Shown: positions 1-9,942, counted from the stretch's first letter. The stretch: DNA of 48,842 nucleotides from an uncultured Lachnospiraceae bacterium (GCA_947625205.1 CANQNN010000019.1:1-48842); one strand, 5' to 3'. The notes: generated by a model from the sequence alone, not told the origin. Numbers and translations are program-made.

Positions 1-118
1 CGGAGCGGATCAGCTCTAAGATCAGGCTTTTTATTGTGCACTTTGATGATTTTTAAAATAATTCTTGCAATTCACCAACATTTTTATATTTTTTAATAAC
101 ATAAAACAGCATTACTAT

Positions 119-147
119 TTGTAAAAAAAATCATTATCCATTATAAT
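119..147 (+). promoter_or_regulatory. Promoter of the alpha/beta hydrolase gene
   Basis: A -35 element TTGTAA (119-124) and a consensus -10 TATAAT (142-147) are separated by 17 bases. An AAGGAGC ribosome binding site follows at about 170-176, just before the ATG at 182. Bases 1-118 hold no recognisable gene. Confidence 0.7.
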
Positions 148-181
148 AAGAAATACCTAAAACATTAAAAAGGAGCTTCTT

Positions 182-1132
182 ATGAAAAAAGGACTTGCTA
201 CTGCAGTGATCTTATCCGTTTCCTCTGTTGCGGCGATGCATACGATCAACCGCGTTCACTCTTCTGCGTGTACCGCCAAAAACTTATTGAACAATTCGGA
301 AAACCGTTACTATGAATGGCGCTTCGGAAAGATAAGATATCAGAAAAAGGGCAGCGGTTCTCCCCTTCTTCTGGTTCATGACCTGACGGCGGGAAGCTCG
401 AACTATGAATACCACAGACTCATCAATAACCTTACCGGAAATCATGAGATATATTCCATAGATCTGCTTGGTTACGGTCTGTCGGACAAGCCATCAATGA
501 CCTATACCAACAGCCTGTACGAGCAGCTTATCAATGATTTCATAACTAATGTTATTAAAAGAAAGACGTCCGTTGTCGTCACAGGAGAATCTGTTTCTTT
601 TGTCATACTGGCTTGTCATAACAATCCTGAACTTATCAACAGACTGATCTGCATAAATCCCCAGAGCCTGTATCTGCAGAACCAGATACCGTCGAAGCAG
701 ACCGCTCTGATGAAATATTTTCTCGAGATTCCGATCCTTGGCACATTCACATACCATGTACTCGTAAACAGATGGATGCTGGAGAAAATATTCAGAAAAC
801 AATATTTCTGCCGTCCCGATGAAGTCCGGGAAAAATATATCTCAAATTATCTTGAAGCAGCCTACGCCGGAGGGTACGGTTCCAAGTTCGCCTTTGCGAG
901 CTATGTCGGAAAATACATGAACTTAAATATTCTTCGGGAATTAAAGGACATTGACAACAGTATCCTGATGATCGGCGGAGAACAGGAAGAGGACATTCAG
1001 AATACGATCGACAATTACAAATATTATAACGCCGCGATCGAGGAAGTCTATATTCCCGGTGCAAAGCACCTTCCCCAGTTAGAGACGCCGGATGAAATGC
1101 TGGAACAGATAAATATCTTTCTGGGTAAGTAA
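182..1132 (+). CDS. Alpha/beta hydrolase fold protein, membrane-anchored or secreted
   Basis: A 316-residue protein. It starts with a short hydrophobic segment (about residues 4-19) that could be a signal peptide or membrane anchor. The hydrolase core begins near residue 50: an LLLVHDLTAGSS strand-loop (62-73) matches the oxyanion-hole region, and SIDLLGYGLSDKP (92-104) is the usual DxxGxGxS segment. The nucleophile elbow is GESVS (135-139, Ser137) rather than the standard GxSxG. The likely catalytic His is His296 in GAKHLPQLETP. The substrate cannot be told. The start is fixed by AAGGAG 6-7 bases upstream. It converges on the radical SAM gene, with only 20 bases between the two stops. Confidence 0.8.
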   Translation: MKKGLATAVILSVSSVAAMHTINRVHSSACTAKNLLNNSENRYYEWRFGKIRYQKKGSGSPLLLVHDLTAGSSNYEYHRLINNLTGNHEIYSIDLLGYGLSDKPSMTYTNSLYEQLINDFITNVIKRKTSVVVTGESVSFVILACHNNPELINRLICINPQSLYLQNQIPSKQTALMKYFLEIPILGTFTYHVLVNRWMLEKIFRKQYFCRPDEVREKYISNYLEAAYAGGYGSKFAFASYVGKYMNLNILRELKDIDNSILMIGGEQEEDIQNTIDNYKYYNAAIEEVYIPGAKHLPQLETPDEMLEQINIFLGK

Positions 1133-1152
1133 GGGACGTTAATAAAATTATA

Positions 1153-2877
1153 TCAGGTCTGCCTGCGAATGCGGTCCATCTCCAGGTATTTTACCTTTCC
1201 GTTATTTGTGACCGGGTTTCTCTCCTCATAACAGAAAACCAGCGCAACGGGCTTTCCGAAAAGATACTCTGTTATTTCCACGTGCAGCATACCGGTCAGA
1301 TCGCGGTAATTGCGGTCTGACAGGATCGGATATAACGTATGCGTCTGCGATTCTTCATGCACTATATCGTGAATGACATCTTTCCAACATGCCTGCGACG
1401 GACAAAACGCCGGTCTGTTTTTCATATTTTCCCGCAAATATATATCCAGGGTAATATACTCCCGCCACGCCTCCATCGGATATGCATCCGTTGGGGCGGA
1501 AGCTGTATTTTTCTCGATCTGCTCCCCGCCGCACTCCATCAACACTTCATACTTCTGTACCCGCGACAGCTTTATTCCAAACAGCCCGTGCGCCTCGTAC
1601 CATGCCGCAATATATTCATACATTTCATAGGGCGTATCAAAATACGAACTTAAATATTCCAGAGAATTGCAAAATTGTCCGCTGTTATAATAAATCTCAA
1701 GAACCTCCTCGATCTGCTTCAAATGACACACATCCTGATAGGAAAGCCATTTAGTGGACAGCACTTCATAAGGTGGAAACGCCGTATACTGGATTTCATA
1801 TTCCGCCGCTTTCTTCTCAATATCAGAACCCTTCAGAACCTTGAGAAATCCCAGTTGAAGATTTTCGGGCAGCAGCGCATACACAGCATCAAAAGATTTC
1901 TGAAAGGAACGGATATCTTCATAGGGAAGTCCCGCGATCAGATCCAGATGCACATGTATATTTTTAAACGCCGCGATTCTCTCTACGGCAGCCGCAACCC
2001 TGTCAAAATCCATTTTGCGCCTGATCTCATATATTGTCCGTTCATTGACAGACTGTACGCCGATCTCAAGCTGTACCGCGCCCGGTCGCAGCTTCTCAAG
2101 TAATGCAAAATAATCTTCATCCAGAAGATCCGCTGCGATCTCAAAATGAAAATTGGTAATGCCGTTATCATGCTCCAAAATATGCCTAAGGATCGGAAGC
2201 GCATGATCTTTTTTACAGTTAAAGGTGCGATCCACAAACTTAACCTGCGGCACATTTTTCTCCAAAAAAAAATCCAGTTCGCGGCACACCCGGTCCACAG
2301 GAAGAAAATCCATTGTCTTATCAATGGAGGAAAGGCAGTAACTGCATGAGAATGGACAGCCGCGGCTGCTCTCATAGTAAATGATCCGGTTCTCATAATT
2401 TTTCAGATCGCTATAATAAAAGGGAATTTCATTAAGAGTAAGTCTGTTCACACCGTTTCCGTCAAGAATTCTGGGAAGCTCATCCGAAGTTTTTTCAACA
2501 TAAGAAGCTGACAAGCGTCGAAAAACACCTTCTCCCGGTCCGGTCATAACGCCTCTGAGCTGCCATTTATCTATTATCTCTTGGGGATCGTAGGAAACCT
2601 CGGGACCGCCCGCCCAGATGTCAACGCCGGGCAGGATCTTGTGAATATCATGAATGATGCTGTCAATAATACGATAATTCCATATATAACATGAAAAAGC
2701 AAGGACGTCGGGACGCTTCTTATATATTTCCTGTAAAATATAGGAACCGCTCTGGTTAATAGTAAACTCGGCAATTTCGACATGGGATGCATACCTGCCC
2801 GCACATGCCTTCAGAGAGAGCACCGCAGGATTGGAATGTATATATTTTGCATTGATCGCTACGAGTAATATTTTCAT
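1153..2877 (-). CDS. B12-binding-domain radical SAM protein, DUF4080 type
   Basis: A 574-residue protein. The N-terminus (about 1-130) looks like a cobalamin-binding Rossmann domain (KILLVAINAKYIHSNPAVLSL, then a PDVLAFSCYIWNY stretch). A radical SAM domain follows, with the cluster motif CPFSCSYC (CxxxCxxC) around residues 174-181, and the rest resembles the C-terminal DUF4080 region. Such enzymes bind a 4Fe-4S cluster and S-adenosylmethionine, and members with a B12 domain often methylate or rearrange unactivated carbons. The substrate of this family is not known to me. It is the last gene of the rpmH-rsmG cluster, 15 bases after rsmG, so it is probably cotranscribed with the RNA-modification genes. 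Confidence 0.85.
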   Translation of the reverse strand: MKILLVAINAKYIHSNPAVLSLKACAGRYASHVEIAEFTINQSGSYILQEIYKKRPDVLAFSCYIWNYRIIDSIIHDIHKILPGVDIWAGGPEVSYDPQEIIDKWQLRGVMTGPGEGVFRRLSASYVEKTSDELPRILDGNGVNRLTLNEIPFYYSDLKNYENRIIYYESSRGCPFSCSYCLSSIDKTMDFLPVDRVCRELDFFLEKNVPQVKFVDRTFNCKKDHALPILRHILEHDNGITNFHFEIAADLLDEDYFALLEKLRPGAVQLEIGVQSVNERTIYEIRRKMDFDRVAAAVERIAAFKNIHVHLDLIAGLPYEDIRSFQKSFDAVYALLPENLQLGFLKVLKGSDIEKKAAEYEIQYTAFPPYEVLSTKWLSYQDVCHLKQIEEVLEIYYNSGQFCNSLEYLSSYFDTPYEMYEYIAAWYEAHGLFGIKLSRVQKYEVLMECGGEQIEKNTASAPTDAYPMEAWREYITLDIYLRENMKNRPAFCPSQACWKDVIHDIVHEESQTHTLYPILSDRNYRDLTGMLHVEITEYLFGKPVALVFCYEERNPVTNNGKVKYLEMDRIRRQT

Positions 2878-2892
2878 GCCATAACTTGTCCT

Positions 2893-3690
2893 TCACTTTA
2901 TCGGATTCTTAGCGGCTGTTCCGGCTTTTCTCGGATATACGGGCGGCGTGGGTCTTTCCTTTACAATGACTATCAGGCTGCGGTTTATATTTGAATCGGG
3001 CAGAACAAAATCCACATGTTTATCAATGCGTCCCCCAAGTATGCCGATCGCTTTTTCTGCTTCTCTGATCTCCTCGAACGCCTTCTCAGACTTATAGGAG
3101 ATAAATTTGCCGCCGAGCTTTACATAGGGAAGGCAGTATTCCGACAGCACGGACAAATTTGCTACCGCCCTGGATACGCACAGATCATATTTTTCTCTGA
3201 ATGCTCCGGTCTTCGCACAGTCTTCCGCCCTGGCATGAACCGCCTCGATCCCGTTAAGCGCAAGCGTACCGATAACTTCATTCAAAAAATCAACTCTCTT
3301 ATTGAGGGAATCCATGAGCGTCACATGAATTTCCGGAAAAACGATCTTAAGCGGAATACCGGGAAATCCGGCTCCGGTTCCGATATCGATGAGTGTTAAG
3401 CTGCGCTTTAAATCGAACGGCGCAGATTCTTGTTCCAAACCGGACAGATCGATGGCCTTCACGACAGAAAGACTATCGATGAAGTGCTTCTTCAAGACAT
3501 CATCAAAGTCCGTGATCGCAGTCAGGTTCATCACTTTATTTTTTTCTGCCAGCATCTCATAATACATAAGAAACTGCCGGATCTGTTCTTCAGATAAGGT
3601 AATGTGAAGCTCTGCAAGATCTTTGTTAAATTGCCGGATATGATATTCTTTATTATTATAATTCACTCTGATGCTCCCAATTTTTTCCAT
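2893..3690 (-). CDS. rsmG: 16S rRNA (guanine-527-N7) methyltransferase RsmG
   Basis: A 265-residue protein. RsmG (GidB) methylates N7 of G527 in 16S rRNA, and in many bacteria its loss gives low-level streptomycin resistance. The SAM-binding motif LIDIGTGAGFPGIPLKIVFP is clear around residues 99-118, followed by LMDSLNKRVDFL. The protein has about 20 residues more at the N-terminus than the usual family start, so translation might begin later. However, the ATG at 3690 lies only 4 bases after the mnmG stop, which favours coupling at this start. The mnmE-mnmG-rsmG order is conserved near bacterial origins. Confidence 0.93.
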   Translation of the reverse strand: MEKIGSIRVNYNNKEYHIRQFNKDLAELHITLSEEQIRQFLMYYEMLAEKNKVMNLTAITDFDDVLKKHFIDSLSVVKAIDLSGLEQESAPFDLKRSLTLIDIGTGAGFPGIPLKIVFPEIHVTLMDSLNKRVDFLNEVIGTLALNGIEAVHARAEDCAKTGAFREKYDLCVSRAVANLSVLSEYCLPYVKLGGKFISYKSEKAFEEIREAEKAIGILGGRIDKHVDFVLPDSNINRSLIVIVKERPTPPVYPRKAGTAAKNPIK

Positions 3691-3694
3691 GCAT

Positions 3695-5620
3695 CTATTT
3701 GTTATTCTTATATTTTTCCAGATATACTAACAACACCGAAATATCTGCAGGCGATACGCCGGATATCCTGGAAGCCTGTCCTATCGACACGGGCTTGTAT
3801 GCGATCAGCTTCTGCCTTGCTTCCAGACGGAGGGAACCGACATCGTTATAATCAATATCATCCGGGATCCTTTTTCTCTCCATTTTCCTATACTGCTCTA
3901 CCTGACGGAGCTGCCTTGCAATATAACCCTCATACTTTATTTCGATCTCTACCTGCTCGATCACATCCGCCGGAAGAGGTTCGCGCATCCTATCGATCTC
4001 TTCCAGCATTTCATAGGAAAGCTCCGGACGGCATATCAGCTCGGCAAGGTTTACGCCCGTCTTTAACGCAGCGCTTCCGTGAGCTGTCAGAAAATCCTGA
4101 TTTTCCTTCGCAGCGCCGACAACCGTATTTTTTAACCGTTCAACTTCCTTTTTGATCTGCTCCTTCTTGTGAAGAGTCGCTTCATACATTTCTTTTGATA
4201 CAAGACCGATTTCATATCCTGTTTGGCGAAGCCGTAAGTCGGCGTTGTCCTGACGCAGCAGAAGACGGTATTCCGCTCTGGAAGTCATCATCCGGTAAGG
4301 CTCTCGGTTTTCTTTCGTCACCAGATCATCAATGAGAACACCGATATATGCCTGGGACCTGTCAAGAATAACGGGTTCTTTCCCTGTAACGCTCCTCGCA
4401 GCGTTGATTCCTGCCATAAGTCCCTGTGCTGCCGCCTCCTCATAACCGCTGCTGCCGTTTAGCTGTCCGCCGCTGAACAGGCCTTTAATATTTTTAAACT
4501 CAAGAGAAGGGTACAGCTGTCTCGAATCGATGCAGTCGTACTCGATCGCATAGGCATTCCTGACGATCTTACAATTTTCCAGTCCGGGAACCGTGCGGTA
4601 CATGGCAAGCTGCACATCCTCGGGAAGAGAGGACGACATACCGCCCACATACATTTCATGCGTATACAGTCCTTCCGGTTCAATAAAAACCTGATGCCTT
4701 TCTTTATCGGCAAATTTTACAACTTTATCTTCTATAGACGGACAGTATCTCGGTCCGGTCCCTTCTATGATCCCTGCATAGATAGGCGACCGGTCCAAAT
4801 TGGCCCTGATGATCTCATGGGTTTTCTCATTCGTATAAGTCAGCCAGCAGGATACCTGGTCGATCTGCACATCCTCCGGATCGGTGGAAAAAGAAAAAGG
4901 AACCACTTTTTCATCGCCGAACTGTTCTTCCATCTTACTGTAATCAAGGGTACGCCCGTCCATTCTGGCAGGAGTGCCCGTCTTAAATCTTCTGAGCGCA
5001 ATGCCAAGATTTCTCATGGAATCTGACAAATGGTTGGCTGGCTGCAGACCGTTAGGACCGGTATAAGTTATCGTCTCACCGCACAGGCACCTTGCTTTCA
5101 GATAAGTGCCGGTACATAGTACAACCGCCTTGCATTCATAGATCGTTCCGGTATAGGTTTTTACTCCTTTAATGCGGCTAATACCCGGATCCGCATCATC
5201 TCCGGAATCTTCTTTTTTATATTTCTCTGTCAGAAGCTCGCATACCTCTGCCTGCCTGATCGTAAGATGATCCTGATTTTCCAGGACTTTGCGCATCTGT
5301 CTGGAATACTCCGCTTTATCGGCCTGTGCACGCAGGGAATGTACCGCCGGACCTTTGGATTTATTTAACATCTTGGACTGAATAAAGGTTTTATCGATAT
5401 TTTTCCCCATCTCACCGCCAAGGGCGTCGATCTCACGCACAAGATGCCCTTTGGAGGTTCCGCCCACATTGGGATTGCACGGCATCAGAGCGATACTGTC
5501 CACACTGACCGTAAACATGACGGTCTCCAATCCCAGTCTGGCGCACGCCAAGGCTGCTTCACATCCTGCATGACCCGCACCGACCACACATATATCCACT
5601 TTTTCTATCATCTCAGGCAT
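3695..5620 (-). CDS. mnmG: tRNA uridine-34 carboxymethylaminomethyl modification enzyme MnmG
   Basis: A 641-residue protein, normal for MnmG (GidA). It is the FAD enzyme that, with MnmE, installs cmnm5 or nm5 groups on the wobble uridine of certain tRNAs. The N-terminal FAD-binding motif [19 protein letters not shown] (13-31) is intact. So are the [22 protein letters not shown] segment (about 48-69) and the second FAD region near [18 protein letters not shown]. The C-terminal helical part, which contacts MnmE and tRNA, is complete. The gene lies 23 bases downstream of mnmE, in the same transcription unit. Confidence 0.97.
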   Translation of the reverse strand: MPEMIEKVDICVVGAGHAGCEAALACARLGLETVMFTVSVDSIALMPCNPNVGGTSKGHLVREIDALGGEMGKNIDKTFIQSKMLNKSKGPAVHSLRAQADKAEYSRQMRKVLENQDHLTIRQAEVCELLTEKYKKEDSGDDADPGISRIKGVKTYTGTIYECKAVVLCTGTYLKARCLCGETITYTGPNGLQPANHLSDSMRNLGIALRRFKTGTPARMDGRTLDYSKMEEQFGDEKVVPFSFSTDPEDVQIDQVSCWLTYTNEKTHEIIRANLDRSPIYAGIIEGTGPRYCPSIEDKVVKFADKERHQVFIEPEGLYTHEMYVGGMSSSLPEDVQLAMYRTVPGLENCKIVRNAYAIEYDCIDSRQLYPSLEFKNIKGLFSGGQLNGSSGYEEAAAQGLMAGINAARSVTGKEPVILDRSQAYIGVLIDDLVTKENREPYRMMTSRAEYRLLLRQDNADLRLRQTGYEIGLVSKEMYEATLHKKEQIKKEVERLKNTVVGAAKENQDFLTAHGSAALKTGVNLAELICRPELSYEMLEEIDRMREPLPADVIEQVEIEIKYEGYIARQLRQVEQYRKMERKRIPDDIDYNDVGSLRLEARQKLIAYKPVSIGQASRISGVSPADISVLLVYLEKYKNNK

Positions 5621-5643
5621 TGCAGATCTTCTCCAGTTTATTA

Positions 5644-7044
5644 TTATTTACCCATACAAAACTTACTGAATATCTCGTTTATCAGATCGTCCTCCACAGA
5701 TTCCCCGATAATAAGACCCAGTTTTTCATAAGCGCCCATCATATCTATTGTATAAAAATCCTCCGGCATATTCTCCTCTATGCTTTTGTGAACCTGAAGC
5801 AAACTGTCATAAGCGTTTTGCAGCACTTCCTTGTGACGGACATTTGTAATATATACTTCATCGTTATATGTAATATCGCCGTGGAAAAACATATCCTTCA
5901 CTGTCTCAATGAAGAGCTCTATTCCTACTCTGTCCTTCATGGACGTTTTAATGATCGTGCCAGCAGCAGACTTATTCTGCCTGATATCCTCCTCTGTCAC
6001 AACAGAAGTAAGATCAGACTTATTAAGAAGTATGATCGTTTTCTTCCCGTCGATCATCTTAAGAATATGCCTGTCATTTTCGTCTAACGGCACCGATGAA
6101 TCTACGACATAAAGCACCAGATCCGCATCTTTAACCGCATTTTCTGCCTTATTCACGCCTATTTTCTCAACAACATCCTCTGTGGAACGTATTCCTGCCG
6201 TATCCAGGATTCTAAAAACAATGCCGTTTATTGATACGGTTTCCTCCAGAATATCTCTCGTTGTTCCTGCAATGTCGGTTACAATCGCTCTTTCTTCTCC
6301 GACAAGCATATTTAATAAAGAAGATTTTCCTGCATTGGGTTTTCCTACAATAACGGTGTGAATACCTTCTGCCATGATTCTTCCGTCCTCTGCGGAATCA
6401 AGAAGGCTTTTTATCTGCCGCATAAATTTTTCTACTCTTTTAAGAAGCGTGTCATTATATCCTTCCGCTTCCAGATCAAAATGCTCGGGATCATCGAGAG
6501 CCGCTTCTATAAAGGCGATCTCATGTATCATCTCTTCCCTGACTTCCTTGATCAGATTTGATACGGAACCCTTTAACTGGCTTACAGAGGACTTGAGAGC
6601 AAATTCATTTCTGGCATGTATCACATCCATGACGGCTTCCGCCTCAGACAGATCGATCCTTCCATTCAAAAAGGCGCGTTTAGTAAATTCTCCCGGTTCA
6701 GCAACTCTCGCCCCTGCTTGTACGACACGCTCAAGTATCTTCTGCATCATAAGAACGCCGCCGTGACAATTTATTTCTACCGTATCTTCCGCAGTATAAC
6801 TTCTGGGAGCCTTCATGACAGATACTATGACTTCATCCATGACATTTTCATTTTCGTCCACAATAAAACCGTAATGGATCGTATGGGAATCATATTGTGA
6901 CAAAGTCTTGTTCCCTTTGGCATTTCTGTATATTTTACCGGCAATCCCAATTGCCTCGTCACCGCTGATACGGATGATCCCTATTCCCGAACCTGACATA
7001 GCCGTTGCTACCGCCGCTATTGTATCTGTCCTGGCAGAAAACAT
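5644..7044 (-). CDS. mnmE: tRNA modification GTPase MnmE
   Basis: A 466-residue protein. MnmE (TrmE) partners MnmG in wobble-uridine modification; it binds tetrahydrofolate and hydrolyses GTP with K+ activation. The N-terminal folate-binding domain starts at [13 protein letters not shown]. The G domain shows [12 protein letters not shown] (G1), DIAGTTRD (G2), DTAGI (G3) and NKSD (G4), and the protein ends in the conserved FCMGK whose Cys is essential in the family. I chose the ATG at 7044 because GGAGG lies 8 bases upstream; an in-frame GTG at 7050 is only 2 bases from the same site. Confidence 0.96.
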   Translation of the reverse strand: MFSARTDTIAAVATAMSGSGIGIIRISGDEAIGIAGKIYRNAKGNKTLSQYDSHTIHYGFIVDENENVMDEVIVSVMKAPRSYTAEDTVEINCHGGVLMMQKILERVVQAGARVAEPGEFTKRAFLNGRIDLSEAEAVMDVIHARNEFALKSSVSQLKGSVSNLIKEVREEMIHEIAFIEAALDDPEHFDLEAEGYNDTLLKRVEKFMRQIKSLLDSAEDGRIMAEGIHTVIVGKPNAGKSSLLNMLVGEERAIVTDIAGTTRDILEETVSINGIVFRILDTAGIRSTEDVVEKIGVNKAENAVKDADLVLYVVDSSVPLDENDRHILKMIDGKKTIILLNKSDLTSVVTEEDIRQNKSAAGTIIKTSMKDRVGIELFIETVKDMFFHGDITYNDEVYITNVRHKEVLQNAYDSLLQVHKSIEENMPEDFYTIDMMGAYEKLGLIIGESVEDDLINEIFSKFCMGK

Positions 7045-7071
7045 TATCACAGCCTCCGTATAAAATAATAT

Positions 7072-7097
7072 GCGACAGAGACATACGTCTCTGCCGC
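7072..7097 (-). terminator. Hairpin between jag and mnmE, possible attenuator
   Basis: An 11-bp stem (7072-7082 with 7087-7097) closes a 4-base loop, with one G-U pair in the minus-strand RNA. The following minus-strand bases (ATATTATTTTATAC) are T-rich but not a clean T run, so termination is probably partial. It sits only about 25 bases upstream of the mnmE ribosome binding site. It could lower mnmE-mnmG-rsmG expression relative to yidC-jag, or be an RNA processing site. Confidence 0.55.
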
Positions 7098-7115
7098 TTT
7101 AAAAACATAATGATC

Positions 7116-7754
7116 TTAATTGTTTCTTTCATATTTCTTCAGAACAACCACAACATGTCTGTAAGGTTCTTCACCTTCACTGTGTGTTGTAACATATTTA
7201 TCATTCTGAAGAGCAGAGTGAATGATCCTTCTCTCATAAGGATTCATAGGCTCCAAAGATACAGGTCTCTTTGTTCTCTTAACTTTATAAGATATATTTT
7301 TTGCAAGATTCTCAAGAGTTTCTTTTCTTCTCTCACGGTAATTTTCCGTATCCACTTTAACCCTGATATAATTCTCTACATTCTTATTGACTACCAGAGA
7401 AACAAGATACTGCAGGGAATCCAGAGTCTGTCCTCTCTTACCGATCAAGACTCCCATATCGTCACCGCTTAAGTCGATATCCATCGTACCTTCAGCCTCA
7501 TCATATTTTACATCGACAACAACTGTCATATCCATTGCTGCAAATACATCCTTCAGAAAATCTTTCGCGCTGTCCTCTACGGAAGATTTAACCCTTGCCT
7601 TGATCACAGCCGGTTTGGAACCGATTCCTAGAAATCCTGCAGAGCCCTCATCGATCACTTCATATTCCAGCTTATCGCTGGTAACAGTTAATTTCTGACA
7701 TGCCTCGGTAATTGCATCACTTACTGTTTTAGCCGATACTTCAATAAATTCCAT
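7116..7754 (-). CDS. khpB: Jag/KhpB, KH and R3H domain RNA-binding protein
   Basis: A 212-residue protein. The N-terminal Jag_N domain (about 1-55: EFIEVSAKTVSDAITEACQKL, then a glycine-rich LGIGSKPA turn) is followed by a KH domain with the GVLIGKRGQTLDSLQYLVS loop (about 101-119). A C-terminal R3H domain contains RRIIHSALQNDKYVTTHSEG. KhpB, with KhpA, binds many RNAs in Firmicutes and affects cell division and elongation. It lies directly downstream of yidC, as in most Firmicutes. A GGAGGAGG site precedes the ATG. Confidence 0.95.
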   Translation of the reverse strand: MEFIEVSAKTVSDAITEACQKLTVTSDKLEYEVIDEGSAGFLGIGSKPAVIKARVKSSVEDSAKDFLKDVFAAMDMTVVVDVKYDEAEGTMDIDLSGDDMGVLIGKRGQTLDSLQYLVSLVVNKNVENYIRVKVDTENYRERRKETLENLAKNISYKVKRTKRPVSLEPMNPYERRIIHSALQNDKYVTTHSEGEEPYRHVVVVLKKYERNN

Positions 7755-7768
7755 AATAATTCCTCCTC

Positions 7769-9088
7769 CTATTTTTTGTTATTCTTTTCGTTATACTGTC
7801 TCACCATATTTGCTTTAGACATCATACTTCCCGGTTTGGCATTCTGATTATAATATTGTGTAGACTTTCTGATAGCTTCTTCTTTTTCTTCCTGTGTCAT
7901 ACCCGGTTTAGACTGACTCTTCGGAATGGCAGATACATTTTTTGTATTCATACTTGCATAAGCCGCCATTTTTTCATTTCTGGCATTGACCTTCTGCATT
8001 TTCTTCTTGGCTTTTTCTTCATTATTCTTAATAACTTCGTCCAAGTCGATCTTATCAATATGCTTATTGATCACAATCTGCTGAATACTTCTTACAACAG
8101 AACCGGCAATCCAGTACAGACCCATACCTGCCGGCAGCGTGTAACAGAAAATAGCCGACATAATAGGCATCATCAGATTCATGGTCTTCATGGACTGCAT
8201 CATGGCATCCTGCTGCTGGTTGTTAGAATTCTTACCGTCCTGCTGAGGCTGCTGGGGCATCAGCTTTACATTGATCCACTGTGTTACGGCAGACAAAACA
8301 GGAATGGAAATTGCCGCCAGCATAAGCAGAAACGATTTTGACGCAATTGCTTCCTTCATAACATAAGAAGGAGAATTTCCTATGTTTAATCCTAAAAAAT
8401 TGTTGTATCTGTTTAACAGACCAAGCGTGTGATCTACATCTGCGGATAAAGACGGAAACTTATCCGAAATACTTAACCATTCCGCAGTAGACGCCTTATT
8501 GAGCACATCGATAAAGGTATTTTGTACATATGACGTTACGCCGCTTACAAATGATTCATTGCTAAACTGTTTTGAAAACATACCGGCCTGTGAAAAGGTC
8601 TGTATAAATTCCGTGCTTCCTTTCTGAGCGATCAGATTGTCGACCAGAGGAAAAAAAGCTTCCTTGATCTTACCTACATAAGCAGGCATATTATAGATAA
8701 CACGGTACAACGCAAATAATATAGGCATCTGTATCAATAGCTGGATACAGCTTCCCGAAGGTGATACACCGTATTTTGCATAGACGGCCTTCGTCTCGGT
8801 CTGCATCGCCATCATAGATTCGTTATCGTTCTTTCCCTTATATTTAGCCTGAATCGCCTGAAGCTCAGGATTCATTTTCGCCGATAATTTAGAAAATTTC
8901 TGCTGCTTAATAGTAAGAGGCATCAGAATAAGATAAATAACGATCGTAAATAAAATGATAGCAAGTCCGATGTTAGGAAGACCTATCTTGTCCAAAATAA
9001 GGAAGATACCTTCCATAATATAACCCAGCAATTTTGCTATAGGTCCGATAATTTTACCTGAATTCTGGGTCAATAAGATAACTGACAC
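7769..9088 (-). CDS. yidC: Membrane protein insertase YidC/Oxa1 family
   Basis: A 439-residue protein. YidC inserts and folds membrane proteins, alone or with SecYEG. Membrane segments are evident near residues 38-58 (LPNIGLAIILFTIVIYLILMP), 113-135, 247-262 and 300-330. The conserved QQKFSKLSAKMNPELQAIQAKYKGK cytoplasmic hairpin and GSCIQLLIQMPILFALYRVI segment are present. It is longer than the 260-290 residues of Bacillus paralogues because of an external insertion and a basic C-terminal tail ending in NEKNNKK. I see no lipobox. The start codon is GTG, 10 bases after AAGGAGG. Confidence 0.95.
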   Translation of the reverse strand: MSVILLTQNSGKIIGPIAKLLGYIMEGIFLILDKIGLPNIGLAIILFTIVIYLILMPLTIKQQKFSKLSAKMNPELQAIQAKYKGKNDNESMMAMQTETKAVYAKYGVSPSGSCIQLLIQMPILFALYRVIYNMPAYVGKIKEAFFPLVDNLIAQKGSTEFIQTFSQAGMFSKQFSNESFVSGVTSYVQNTFIDVLNKASTAEWLSISDKFPSLSADVDHTLGLLNRYNNFLGLNIGNSPSYVMKEAIASKSFLLMLAAISIPVLSAVTQWINVKLMPQQPQQDGKNSNNQQQDAMMQSMKTMNLMMPIMSAIFCYTLPAGMGLYWIAGSVVRSIQQIVINKHIDKIDLDEVIKNNEEKAKKKMQKVNARNEKMAAYASMNTKNVSAIPKSQSKPGMTQEEKEEAIRKSTQYYNQNAKPGSMMSKANMVRQYNEKNNKK

Positions 9089-9126
9089 TATAGAATTACC
9101 TCCTTGATCTCTTTCTCTCTGTTCCT

Positions 9127-9336
9127 CTACGGAACAGGATCATAACCACCTTTTGAAAAAGGATTACATCTGCATATCCTCCACAGAGCCATAAGTCCGC
9201 CTTTAAAAGCTCCGTATTTCTGAACAGCTTCCAGTCCGTATTCCGAGCATGACGGAATATAGGGACATTTTGTACTCTTCATTGGAGAAATATATTTTCT
9301 ATAGAATTTAATAAGATAAATAAGTAATTTTTTCAT
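9127..9336 (-). CDS. yidD: Membrane protein insertion efficiency factor YidD
   Basis: A 69-residue protein. YidD is a small membrane-associated protein that aids YidC-dependent insertion. The family signature is complete: an amphipathic N-terminal helix ([17 protein letters not shown]) followed by the Cys-containing core [19 protein letters not shown], then [20 protein letters not shown]. It lies 8 bases after rnpA and 38 bases before yidC, the standard position. Confidence 0.95.
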   Translation of the reverse strand: MKKLLIYLIKFYRKYISPMKSTKCPYIPSCSEYGLEAVQKYGAFKGGLMALWRICRCNPFSKGGYDPVP

Positions 9337-9344
9337 ATCAATTT

Positions 9345-9704
9345 CTAATTTGATCCATCATAAAAATAAACCTTTAAAATATGATGAAGCCTTGAAAGAT
9401 GTAACAACGCTCCCTCTATCTCTCTATATCCGGCAGAGGCAGCACTTTTTCTTGCAACGACTACTATATCTAAACCACTATTAAATATATTTTCATGTAG
9501 CCGGTAACTCTCTCTCACCAGTCTGGCGAATCTGTGTCTTACGACACTGTTTCCCACCTTCTTGCTGGCGCATATTCCCAGTCTGTTTATGTTCCTGTTG
9601 TTTTCCAATACATACATTACAAGATATCTGTTTACGTAGCTTTTACCGTTTTTATAAACATTCTGGAAATCACTGTTCTTTTTTAAGGACTCCGAAAATA
9701 TCAT
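9345..9704 (-). CDS. rnpA: Ribonuclease P protein component
   Basis: A 119-residue protein. RnpA is the protein subunit of RNase P, which matures tRNA 5' ends. The core RNA-binding motif reads [21 protein letters not shown], with His where many family members have Asn in the RNR segment. The reading frame is open up to 9755, but that start would lie inside the terminator hairpin behind rpmH and add about 17 untypical residues. The ATG at 9704 ([20 protein letters not shown]) matches the family N-terminus. Confidence 0.93.
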   Translation of the reverse strand: MIFSESLKKNSDFQNVYKNGKSYVNRYLVMYVLENNRNINRLGICASKKVGNSVVRHRFARLVRESYRLHENIFNSGLDIVVVARKSAASAGYREIEGALLHLSRLHHILKVYFYDGSN

Positions 9705-9740
9705 TTTAACCGTACCTTCCTGAAGGCTGTTTACACGGAG

Positions 9741-9765
9741 AAAAAAAGGCCACAAAATTGCGGCC
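9741..9765 (-). terminator. Intrinsic terminator between rpmH and rnpA
   Basis: On the minus strand an 8-bp stem (GGCCGCAA / TTGTGGCC, one G-U pair, 2-base loop; 9748-9765) is followed by seven T residues (9741-9747). The first stem base overlaps the rpmH stop codon. As the stem is close to ideal, many transcripts from the rpmH promoter should stop here. rnpA and its followers would then be expressed by read-through or from an internal promoter. Confidence 0.85.
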
Positions 9766-9899
9766 TATGCTGATAATTTCTTTCTTCCTTTTGCACGTCT
9801 TGCTGCTAATACTTTTCTTCCGCCCGAGCTGCTCATTCTTTTTCTGAATCCGTGAACTTTAGATCTCTGTCTTTTCTTGGGCTGATAAGTCATTTTCAT
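9765..9899 (-). CDS. rpmH: 50S ribosomal protein L34
   Basis: A 44-residue, very basic protein, [20 protein letters not shown] at its start and [11 protein letters not shown] at its end, matching L34 over its whole length. L34 is a late-assembling protein of the large subunit. An AAAGGAGGTG ribosome binding site lies 8-10 bases upstream. It is the first gene of the leftward cluster and faces away from dnaA, as is usual at Firmicutes origins. Confidence 0.97.
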   Translation of the reverse strand: MKMTYQPKKRQRSKVHGFRKRMSSSGGRKVLAARRAKGRKKLSA

Positions 9900-9923
9900 A
9901 CCGATGCACCTCCTTTGGCCAAA

Positions 9924-9942
9924 CCTTAATATATATATAAGG
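9924..9942. repeat. AT-rich inverted repeat in the rpmH leader
   Basis: A 19-base palindrome, CCTTA(AT-rich centre)TAAGG, lies between the predicted rpmH transcription start and its ribosome binding site. It could form a leader hairpin or be a protein-binding site; no function is assigned. Confidence 0.4.

Noticed and set aside
1..13. A 13-base match between the first bases of the window and the start of gyrB (14506-14518)
   Set aside because: Many pairs of shared 13-mers are expected by chance in 49 kb, and nothing around the match is shared.
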